Shown piece after piece: positions 1 through 6,501 of a DNA stretch of 8,566 nt; the first letter of the stretch is position 1; the number at the start of each line of letters is the position of its first letter. A model generated the notes under the pieces. That model worked only from the letters and a program-made list of their open reading frames with translations. It had not been told where the DNA came from and ran no database searches. This stretch comes from Actinomycetes bacterium. Its GTDB lineage: Bacteria > Actinomycetota > Acidimicrobiia > Acidimicrobiales > Microtrichaceae. Where the stretch lies: the NCBI GenBank assembly GCA_023427825.1, contig JAEZAI010000443.1, positions 1-8,566 of the forward strand, in the 5' to 3' direction. A program made the translations under genes and the position numbers.

Positions 1-2
1 GG

Positions 3-1307
3 CTCCGGGTCGGCGGCCGCCCCGACGCCGACGGCGTGCGCGACCCGGTGCGGGCGCGCCGCACCGCGACCGCGGCGCTGGTGGTGCTCGCCGCGCTGCC
101 GTTCGCCATCCGGTACTCGTCCGAGACGCGCATGTACTCGCTCGTCATGCTGCTGGTGCTCGTCGGCTACCTGCTCGTCGACCACCACCGGGAGCGGCCC
201 CGCTGGTCGACCGCCATCGGCACCGCCGTGGTCGCCGGACTCCTCCTGTGGACCCACTACTGGTCCATCTGGCTGCTCGGCAGCCTGGGCCTGGTGCTGC
301 TGGTCCAGGCCGTCGTCGAGCACCGACGCAGCGACACCGCGCGGCGCAACGCAGAGCTCGGGCTGGCGGCGGCGATCGTCGTGGGCACGCTGACGTTCGT
401 GCCGTGGCTCCCGACGATGCTGTACCAGAGCGCGCACACCGGCACGCCGTGGGGCGACGTGGTCCGCCCGGCGGCGTTCGGCGTGCTCGGCATGATCCAG
501 GTCTTCGGTGGCGCCGTCGCCGAGCCCCAGCTCACCGCCTACGTCGTGGCCGGCCTCATGGCGCTCGGCCTGTTCGGCGTCACGAACGCCGCCGGTCGGG
601 TGGAGCTGGGCTGGCGGGTCCGCCCGACGGCGCGACGCGAGGGCGTGGTGGTGGTGGTCGCCCTGGCCATCGCGTGGGCCGCCAGCTTCGCCGCCCGCTC
701 GGCGTTCTCGGCCCGCTACCTGGCGGTGGTCGTGCCGCTGATCGTGCTGCTGGTCGCCATGGGCCTGACCGCCATCGGCAACGACGCGTGGCGCCGCTTC
801 GTGGCGCTCGTCGTGATCGCCGGGTTCGCCACCGGCGTGCTCGTCGAGGTCGGCCGCATCCGCACGCAGGCGGGCGAGGTCGGCGACGCCGTGGTGAGCG
901 TGCTCGACGCCGCCCCTGCCGGCGGCCCGGAGCCGCTCGTCGTCACCTGCCCCGACCAGAACGGACCCTCGGTGCAGCGCGCCCTGCGCGACCGGGGCGT
1001 GGAGGACCGGGTCGAGGTCGTGGCGGTGCCCCGCCTCGACGACCCCCGCTTCGTCGACTGGGTCGACTACGAGGACCGGAACGCGGCGATCGACCCGGCC
1101 GAGGTGGCCGGCCGCATCACCGAGCGGGCCGAGGGTCGCTCGCTCCTCTACGCGGTCACCGAGGGCTACAAGACGCTCGAGGGCAAGTGCGAGGGCATCC
1201 AGACCGCGCTGATCCAGGCCCGGGGCGCGCCCCGGGTGCTGGTGTCGCCCGACGACCGCAACGAGGACGAGCCGGGCATCCAGCTCCTCGAGTTCCCCGC
1301 CCCATGA
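3..1307 (+). CDS. GT39/ArnT-like membrane glycosyltransferase, 5' end outside the window
   Basis: The frame is open from the window edge, so the N-terminus is missing; the GTG at 36 is only an internal Val candidate. Residues are counted from that codon. About eight hydrophobic segments follow (roughly 12-26, 33-50, 60-93, 107-129, 145-180, 203-219, 225-248, 254-271). Family-like signatures are S28-SETRMYSL, which resembles the conserved E-x-R-M-Y of GT39-type GT-C enzymes, FVPWLP at 121-126, and the late ARYLAVVVPL at 226-235. The catalytic acidic loop after the first membrane segment would lie upstream of the window. Such enzymes transfer a sugar from a polyprenyl-phosphate donor at the extracytoplasmic side of the membrane. 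After the last segment comes a soluble tail of about 150 residues, probably extracytoplasmic, with the only two cysteines visible (C305, C385). The gene ends with TGA 13 bases before the next glycosyltransferase. Class is fairly sure; donor and acceptor are unknown. Confidence 0.8.
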   Translation, partial: LRVGGRPDADGVRDPVRARRTATAALVVLAALPFAIRYSSETRMYSLVMLLVLVGYLLVDHHRERPRWSTAIGTAVVAGLLLWTHYWSIWLLGSLGLVLLVQAVVEHRRSDTARRNAELGLAAAIVVGTLTFVPWLPTMLYQSAHTGTPWGDVVRPAAFGVLGMIQVFGGAVAEPQLTAYVVAGLMALGLFGVTNAAGRVELGWRVRPTARREGVVVVVALAIAWAASFAARSAFSARYLAVVVPLIVLLVAMGLTAIGNDAWRRFVALVVIAGFATGVLVEVGRIRTQAGEVGDAVVSVLDAAPAGGPEPLVVTCPDQNGPSVQRALRDRGVEDRVEVVAVPRLDDPRFVDWVDYEDRNAAIDPAEVAGRITERAEGRSLLYAVTEGYKTLEGKCEGIQTALIQARGAPRVLVSPDDRNEDEPGIQLLEFPAP

Positions 1308-1324
1308 CCCGGGCTCGGCGGTGA
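1304..1324 (+). other. Six-codon mini-ORF bridging two glycosyltransferase genes
   Basis: ATG at 1304 opens a frame coding M-T-R-A-R-R and closes at TGA 1322-1324. The ATG overlaps the stop of the upstream gene as ATGA, and the TGA overlaps the GTG start of the downstream gene as GTGA. The downstream gene has no clear Shine-Dalgarno sequence, so a terminating ribosome could be handed from one gene to the next through this short frame. The geometry is read directly from the sequence. Translation of the mini-ORF is inference, and it could be a chance arrangement in GC-rich DNA. Confidence 0.3.
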
Positions 1325-2433
1325 ACGTCGAGGTCCGCCGCAGCGTCGCGGCCGGCCTGATCGGGTGGCTGTGGGCACGGGTCTGCGTCGCGCTGGGGTT
1401 CTGGGTGGCGCACCTGCTGACGCCCGACCCGGCGCTCTCCGCGCGGCAGGACTTCCCGCTGCCCCGCGGGCTGCTGTCCTGGGACTCGCACTTCTACGAC
1501 CTGGTCGCCCGCGGCGGCTACGACGCCGTCGCCGCCGACGGCACCCGCTTCTTCCCGCTGTACCCGCTGCTCGGTCGCTGGCTGTCGCCGCTGTTCCTCG
1601 GGCGGGACGACGTCGCGCTCGTCGTGATCGGCAACCTGGCCGCCCTGGCCGGCGCGGTCGTGCTCGCCCAGCTGGCCCGGGAGGTGCTCGCCGACCGCTG
1701 GGGCCCGGCCGAGGCCGACGCGGTGGGTCTTCGCTCGGCGTGGATGGTGGCCGTGGTGCCCGCCGCGATCGTCTTCGTGTGGCCCTACACCGAGGGCCTG
1801 GCCCTGCTCGCAACCGCCGGCACCCTGCTCACGCTGCACCGCCGCAACTGGTGGGCGACCGCCGCCTGGGCGCTGCTGGCGGGGGCGCTGCGACCGACCG
1901 GTCTGCTGCTGTGCGTGCCGATCCTGATCGAGATGGCGATGGCGAAGCCGCGGCCCAAGGTGCTGCCCGCGCTCGCGTCGTTGCTCGCCGCACCCGCGGG
2001 CCTGGTCGCGTCGCTGGCCGTCATCGCCCGCACCACCGGCGACTGGCTCTCGCCCTGGGAGCAGCAGCGCCCGATCCGCGGCGACTTCCGCAACCCGTTC
2101 GTGCGCGCGGCGGAGTCCCTCTGGGGCCTCGTGCACAACACCGACACCGAGCTGGTCCCGTTCGTCGTGCTGTGGTGCGTGCTCGTGGTGGTCGCGGTCC
2201 GGCGGCGCCAGCCGTGGTCCTGGATCGCGTTCAGCGTGGTGACCCTGCTCGTGGCGCTCGCGGCCCAGACGATCGACTCGATCGGCCGGTACGGCCTGCT
2301 CGCCGTGCCGCTGGTCGTCGCCCTCGCGCAGTGGTCCGACCGGCGGTGGAAGGAGATCCTCGTCGCCTGCGCGGGCTCCGCCGGGTTGGTCGTCTGGACC
2401 GCCCAGGCCCTCCAGGGCCGCATCGTCCCCTGA
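1321..2433 (+). CDS. PIG-V-like GT-C mannosyltransferase
   Basis: A 370-residue polytopic protein resembling the bacterial relatives of eukaryotic PIG-V (GPI mannosyltransferase 2; Pfam Mannosyl_trans2). Family-like features appear in the expected order: a first hydrophobic segment at about 9-33; a luminal-type loop with WDSHFY at 54-59, whose Asp55 is the likely catalytic acid; GGY at 65-67; FFPLYP at 77-82; YTEG at 156-159; LRPTG at 190-194; and RYGLLAVP at 323-330. Further hydrophobic stretches lie at about 98-117, 139-153, 160-172, 177-200, 215-236, 279-293, 300-316, 326-337 and 346-362. It probably moves mannose from polyprenyl-phosphomannose onto a lipid-linked or envelope glycan outside the membrane. 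The GTG start is chosen because the membrane segment begins directly after it and no in-frame ATG occurs before residue 142. There is no obvious ribosome site, so coupling to the upstream gene is likely. The acceptor cannot be told from sequence. Confidence 0.82.
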   Translation: MNVEVRRSVAAGLIGWLWARVCVALGFWVAHLLTPDPALSARQDFPLPRGLLSWDSHFYDLVARGGYDAVAADGTRFFPLYPLLGRWLSPLFLGRDDVALVVIGNLAALAGAVVLAQLAREVLADRWGPAEADAVGLRSAWMVAVVPAAIVFVWPYTEGLALLATAGTLLTLHRRNWWATAAWALLAGALRPTGLLLCVPILIEMAMAKPRPKVLPALASLLAAPAGLVASLAVIARTTGDWLSPWEQQRPIRGDFRNPFVRAAESLWGLVHNTDTELVPFVVLWCVLVVVAVRRRQPWSWIAFSVVTLLVALAAQTIDSIGRYGLLAVPLVVALAQWSDRRWKEILVACAGSAGLVVWTAQALQGRIVP

Positions 2434-2445
2434 CCGGCGCAGGAA

Positions 2446-2458
2446 TAGGGTCACGGTC
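2446..2458 (+). promoter_or_regulatory. Leaderless-type promoter (-10 TAGGGT) before the amidohydrolase
   Basis: TAGGGT at 2446-2451 fits the TAnnnT form of an actinobacterial -10 element and lies exactly seven bases before ATG 2459, the spacing expected when transcription begins at or next to the start codon. No convincing -35 box is seen. The competing reading is that AGGG at 2447-2450, eight bases before the ATG, is a ribosome-binding site. This is the only intergenic gap in the window with a TAnnnT element, which favours a transcript beginning here. Confidence 0.5.
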
Positions 2459-4192
2459 ATGGCGCACGACCTGGTGATCCGTGGAGGGCGGTTGGTGGAC
2501 GGGACCGGAGCTCCGGCCCGCGACGCCGACGTGGTGGTCGACGACGGCATCGTCACCGACGTCGTCGAGGCGGGCACCGCCGGCGCCGGCACACGTGAGA
2601 TCGACGCCGACGGCCTGGTCGTCGCTCCCGGCTTCGTGGACCTCCACACGCACCTGGACGCCCAGGTCGCGTGGGATCCGTTCGGCACCAGCTCGTCCTG
2701 GCACGGCGTCACGAGCGTGGTGATGGGCAACTGCGGCGTCACGTTCGCGCCCTGCAAGCCGGGGGACCGCACGTACCTGGCCGACATGATGGAGTCGGTC
2801 GAGGACATCCCCGCCGAGGCGATCATGGCCGCGCTGCCATGGGACTGGGAGACCTACGGCGGCTACCTCGACAGCCTGGAGCGCACGCCCGGCGCCATGA
2901 ACGTGGGCGGCATGGTCGGGCACTGCGCGCTCCGCTACTGGGCCATGGGCGACCGCTCGATGGACCCCGACGCCAACCCGACGGCCGCCGAGCTCGAGGA
3001 GATGGTCGGTCTGCTCGACGAGGCGATGGCCGCTGGTGCCCTGGGCTTCTCCACCTCGCGGACGCTGCGCCACAAGGTGCCCGACGGCCGTCAGGTGCCC
3101 GGCACCTTCGCCGACCGCGAGGAGCTCCTCACGCTGGCCGGCGTGCTGGGCCGCTGGGAGCGGGGCATCTTCGAGAGCGCGCCCCGATTCGACGGCGAGG
3201 GTCCGTCCGAGTCGCGGTGCCGGTCCGAGCTGGAGTGGATGCGCGACGTGGCGCTGAGCACCGGGCGCCCGGTGACGTTCAACCTCACGCACACGTTCGA
3301 GAACCCCGAGCACCACCGGCTCGCGCTCGAGCTCGCCCGGGCCGCCAACGCCGAGGGCGCCATGATCCGCCCGCAGACGACGGCCCGCGGGATCGGTGTG
3401 CTGTTCTCGCTCCAATCCGCCACCCCGTTCGGCCGCCACCCGTCGTGGGCCGCGCTCCGGGACGTGGACCTGGACGGCCGGCTGGCCGCCATCCGCGATC
3501 CCGACACCCGCGCCCGGCTCATCGCCGAGGCCGAGTCGGCCCCGACCGCAGACGAGCTCGCCCGCTTCTTCGTGACGGGCGTGGACGGCGTGCCCGGACA
3601 GCGCGACGGCATCGCCCGCTACGACTGCGAGCCCCGCTCGGCGCTGCCGGCGGTGGCCGCCGAGCAGGGCGTGTCCATGGCGGAGGCGTTCCTGGACCTG
3701 TGCGACCGCACCGACGGCCGCATGCTCGTGTACTGGCCGCTGCTCAACCAGTCCATGGACGCGATCGCCGAGATGCTCGTCGACGACACGATCATCATGG
3801 GTCTGGCCGACGCCGGCGCCCACGTCGGTCAGATCCTCGACGCCAGCCAGCCGACCTGGTTCCTGACCCACTGGGCCCGCGACCGCGGCCTCGTCACCCT
3901 CGAGCGTGCGGTGCAGCGCCTCAGCTCGGACACTGCCGACTTCGTGGGCCTGTCGAACCGTGGCCGGCTGGTCCCGGGTGCTGCGGCGGACATCAACGTC
4001 ATCGACTGGGACGGCCTGTCGCTGCCGGTGCCCGAGTTCGCGCACGACCTGCCGACGGGTGCCGGCCGCTGGATCCAGCGCGCCGACGGCTATGTCGCAA
4101 CGGTCGTGAACGGTACGGTCGCGCTGGAGCACGGGGAGCACACCGGCGAGCTGCCGGGGACGGTGCTGCGATCCGGTCCCGACGAGCGCTGA
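2459..4192 (+). CDS. Amidohydrolase of the N-acyl-D-amino-acid deacylase family
   Basis: A 577-residue cytosolic protein without signal peptide or membrane segment, slightly longer than classical D-aminoacylases (about 480-500). The N-terminal part (1-60) holds the small beta domain with IRGGRLVDGTGAPARDADV, and the TIM-barrel follows. Metal-site candidates are H63-T-H65 in the DLHTHLD motif, C92 in GNCG (the bridging Cys of this family), H278 in NLTHTFENP, and D451 in GLADAGAH, the likely catalytic Asp. The C-terminus (500-555) returns to the beta domain with GRLVPGAAADINVID and VVNGTVALEHG, typical of amidohydrolases. Family members remove the acyl group from N-acyl-D-amino acids; related proteins act on other N-acyl or cyclic amides. 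The ATHMRDE segment that carries a zinc-binding His in D-aminoacylase appears to be replaced by IFESAPRF at about 237-244, so substrate and metal use may differ. ATG 2459 is supported by the leaderless-type promoter. Family is secure; exact substrate is not. Confidence 0.85.
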   Translation: MAHDLVIRGGRLVDGTGAPARDADVVVDDGIVTDVVEAGTAGAGTREIDADGLVVAPGFVDLHTHLDAQVAWDPFGTSSSWHGVTSVVMGNCGVTFAPCKPGDRTYLADMMESVEDIPAEAIMAALPWDWETYGGYLDSLERTPGAMNVGGMVGHCALRYWAMGDRSMDPDANPTAAELEEMVGLLDEAMAAGALGFSTSRTLRHKVPDGRQVPGTFADREELLTLAGVLGRWERGIFESAPRFDGEGPSESRCRSELEWMRDVALSTGRPVTFNLTHTFENPEHHRLALELARAANAEGAMIRPQTTARGIGVLFSLQSATPFGRHPSWAALRDVDLDGRLAAIRDPDTRARLIAEAESAPTADELARFFVTGVDGVPGQRDGIARYDCEPRSALPAVAAEQGVSMAEAFLDLCDRTDGRMLVYWPLLNQSMDAIAEMLVDDTIIMGLADAGAHVGQILDASQPTWFLTHWARDRGLVTLERAVQRLSSDTADFVGLSNRGRLVPGAAADINVIDWDGLSLPVPEFAHDLPTGAGRWIQRADGYVATVVNGTVALEHGEHTGELPGTVLRSGPDER

Positions 4193-4253
4193 GGCGCACG
4201 CCGTCGGCCGGTGCGGGACCGGCGTGGGTGCGGAGCAGACGGGGAGCTGGGCG
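4193..4253 (+). other. Intergenic gap without a visible promoter
   Basis: This 61-base gap contains no TA dinucleotide, hence no TAnnnT-type -10 element. It does contain a six-pair inverted repeat, GCCGGT-gcggg-ACCGGC at 4207-4223, without a T-tract after it, and a Shine-Dalgarno sequence near its end. The simplest reading is that the lipoprotein gene is transcribed from upstream. Confidence 0.45.
4241..4246 (+). promoter_or_regulatory. Ribosome-binding site GGGGAG deciding the lipoprotein start
   Basis: GGGGAG lies seven bases before ATG 4254. It favours that ATG over the in-frame GTG at 4224, which would add ten residues (starting MGAEQTGSWA) in front of an otherwise complete Tat signal peptide. 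It is the clearest Shine-Dalgarno sequence in the window. Confidence 0.7.
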
Positions 4254-6491
4254 ATGGTGACCAGGCGGGCGTTCCTGGCAGGGGGCACGGCGGCAGCCGG
4301 CGCGGGGATCCTGGCGGCGTGCGCGCCGCCGACGACCGGTCCGGGCGGACCGCCGCCCGGGTGCGTGCTGCCCACGATCGGCGCCCCCGGACCGCTGGCG
4401 GTCCCGGGATCGCCGGGCCTGATCGACGAGGTGGCCTGGCAGGCGCGCGCGGGCGACTACCTGCAGTTCGCCACGGGGCAGCTGGGCGCGTCGAGCCCCA
4501 CCTCGATCGCACTCCACCAGCTGCGCGCGAGCCGTGACCCCGGCTTCAGCTGGGATCCCTCCGCGGTCACCGTGGAGTCGCTCCAGGCCGCGTGGACCCA
4601 GCTCGACACGTGGGCCGACACGGGCGACTTCACGCTGATGTACCTGCACTGGGTCCATGCGCGGGACGCCCGGGCCGGCGCCACCGGCGGGCCGCGCGTC
4701 GACCCCGCGGTGATCGCCGCCATCGAGCAGCGGATGCGGGAGTTCCGGTACCGCTACGACGACCCGCTGCCCGCCGACCGCCTCGACCACAAGTGGTTCT
4801 GGTCCGAGAACCACCGGCTGATCTTCGCCGTGGACGAGTACCTGTCGGGCCTCGCTCTGCCCGACGCGGTGTTCACGTTGACGGGGCTGACCGGCGCGGA
4901 GCACGCGGCGCGGGCCCGTCCGAAGATCTTCGAGTGGATCCGCGAGCGCGGGCGCTACGGGTTCAGCGAGTGGCACTCCAACGTGTACCTGCCGCTCGAC
5001 ATGAACCCGCTCCTCACGGTCATCGAGCTGAGCCCGGCCGACGACGTGGAGCTGCAGCGCGCTGCGGCCGGCGCCCTCGACCTCTGCCTGGTCGACCTGG
5101 CAGCGCACCTCCACCGCGGCGTGTACGGCGCCACCAGGGGCAGGAGCTACGAGAAGGACAAGATGACGGCGCGTGACGCGAACACGTTCACGGTCGCCAA
5201 CCTGCTCTTCGCCGACACCGCGCTCGCGGACGGGACCCCCGTCGGCTACGTGAGCGGCGCGGACGCCACCTGCCTGGGCCTCATCGCCACCGACCGCTAC
5301 CGGCTGCCCGAGGTGGTGCTTCGCATGGCGGTGAGCGACCGGGTGGGCACCGTCGTCGAGCGACACGGCCTTCCGCTGGATCCGACCGCGCCGGTCACGC
5401 CGTGGCCCGAGCCCGTCGACGGCCACGGCTTCGACCAGTCGGAGCTCGAGTTCTGGTGGGCGCAGGGGGCCATGACGGCGTGGCAGCTCCTGCCCACCAC
5501 GCTGGCGGTCGCCGACCGGTACCGGCTGTGGGACACCTCGCTGTTCCGGTCGTACCGCTCCATGCGCGTCCTGTCCGAGCAGCCCGCGGTCGCGCAGCTG
5601 GCGGCCCGCGAGCTCGCGCCGATCACGGCGGCCGGCCTGCTCGGCGAGCCGCACACCGTCACGTGGCGCAGCCCCGACGTGATGCTGTCGTCGGTGGTGG
5701 ACCACCGGCCCGGGCACGCCATGGAGCAGTCGCACGCATGGCAGGCCACCGTCGACGCCGACGCGTTCGTGTTCACCACGCACCCGACCGGGGCCCCGGG
5801 CACCGACGGCCGTGGCGAGGACTCGGGCTACTGGACCGGCACCGCGTCGATGCCCCGCTCGGCGCAGCACGACCGCGTGTCGATCCACTGCTACTCCCCC
5901 GGCTACGAGCCGCTCGACCTGAGCACGCTGGGGTTCACGATCGACTACGAGCCGTACACGCATGCCTTCTTCCCGCAGGAGCGCTTCGACGAGGTCGTGC
6001 AGGCAGCGGGTTGGACGATCGGGCGCCGGGGCGACGGCTTCGTGGCGCTGTGGTCGCACCGTCCCACCGAGTGGCGGAGCGGGCCGGTCATCTCCAGCAC
6101 CACGTTCGACGAGCCGTTCGACCTGGTGGCGCCGGGCGACCCGAGGAACGTCTGGATCTGCGAGGTCGGGCGGCGCTCGGAGTGGGGCACCGACCCGGAG
6201 ACCGCCTTCGCGGCGTTCGTCGCCGCCGTGACGGGCGCCCAGGTGACCGCGACGCCGGGTCCGGCGGGCTGGGACGTGGACTACGTGTCGCCGTCCGCGG
6301 GCCGGCTCCGGTTCGGGAGCGGCGGCGCGTTCACGGTCGACGGGGCGACCGTCGAGCTGCACGGCGGCCCCCGACACCGCTCTGCCTGGGGCGAGGTCTG
6401 CCACCTCCAGGGGTCTATGGAGCTCGTCGACCCCGACTCCGGACACCGCCTCGCCGTGGACACGACCACCGGCGCCCGCGAGACGGGCTGA
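4254..6491 (+). CDS. Tat-exported lipoprotein of unknown family, possibly polysaccharide-lyase-like
   Basis: A 745-residue protein with a Tat motif, T3-R4-R5-A-F-L, a short hydrophobic stretch and the lipobox L20-A-A-C23, then a Pro/Gly linker to about residue 50. It should be exported folded and anchored by lipid at the outer face of the membrane. I do not recognise the family with certainty. Residues 58-440 look mainly helical; from about 462 to the end the protein is beta-rich, with GYWTG at 525-529. The first half carries KWFWSENHRL at 180-189, WHSNVYLPLDMN at 240-251 and RGRSYEKDKM at 295-304. From memory, PL8 lyases (hyaluronate, chondroitin and xanthan lyases) have this toroid-plus-beta-sandwich layout, a similar length, a catalytic H-T-N-V and an RGRS motif. 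On that comparison N186, H241 and a nearby Tyr (245 or 299) are catalytic candidates, but the remainder differs. It starts 61 bases after the amidohydrolase and is probably on the same transcript. Export is sure; lyase activity is tentative. Confidence 0.75.
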   Translation: MVTRRAFLAGGTAAAGAGILAACAPPTTGPGGPPPGCVLPTIGAPGPLAVPGSPGLIDEVAWQARAGDYLQFATGQLGASSPTSIALHQLRASRDPGFSWDPSAVTVESLQAAWTQLDTWADTGDFTLMYLHWVHARDARAGATGGPRVDPAVIAAIEQRMREFRYRYDDPLPADRLDHKWFWSENHRLIFAVDEYLSGLALPDAVFTLTGLTGAEHAARARPKIFEWIRERGRYGFSEWHSNVYLPLDMNPLLTVIELSPADDVELQRAAAGALDLCLVDLAAHLHRGVYGATRGRSYEKDKMTARDANTFTVANLLFADTALADGTPVGYVSGADATCLGLIATDRYRLPEVVLRMAVSDRVGTVVERHGLPLDPTAPVTPWPEPVDGHGFDQSELEFWWAQGAMTAWQLLPTTLAVADRYRLWDTSLFRSYRSMRVLSEQPAVAQLAARELAPITAAGLLGEPHTVTWRSPDVMLSSVVDHRPGHAMEQSHAWQATVDADAFVFTTHPTGAPGTDGRGEDSGYWTGTASMPRSAQHDRVSIHCYSPGYEPLDLSTLGFTIDYEPYTHAFFPQERFDEVVQAAGWTIGRRGDGFVALWSHRPTEWRSGPVISSTTFDEPFDLVAPGDPRNVWICEVGRRSEWGTDPETAFAAFVAAVTGAQVTATPGPAGWDVDYVSPSAGRLRFGSGGAFTVDGATVELHGGPRHRSAWGEVCHLQGSMELVDPDSGHRLAVDTTTGARETG

Positions 6492-6501
6492 ACGGAACCG
6501 G

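Noticed and set aside
645..659. GTG/GTC run as a short tandem repeat
   Set aside because: It encodes consecutive valines inside a membrane segment and needs no other explanation.
4207..4223. Inverted repeat GCCGGT-gcggg-ACCGGC as a terminator
   Set aside because: Only six pairs, no T-tract after it, and short GC hairpins are frequent by chance here. It also lies just before a gene with no other promoter.
4224..4253. GTG 4224 as the start of the lipoprotein
   Set aside because: It would place ten residues before the Tat motif, whereas ATG 4254 has a good ribosome site and gives a standard Tat lipoprotein signal.
2231..4375. A 714-residue open frame on the minus strand
   Set aside because: Antisense to the amidohydrolase, which has clear family motifs; the product is His/Arg/Gly-rich with no recognisable domain.
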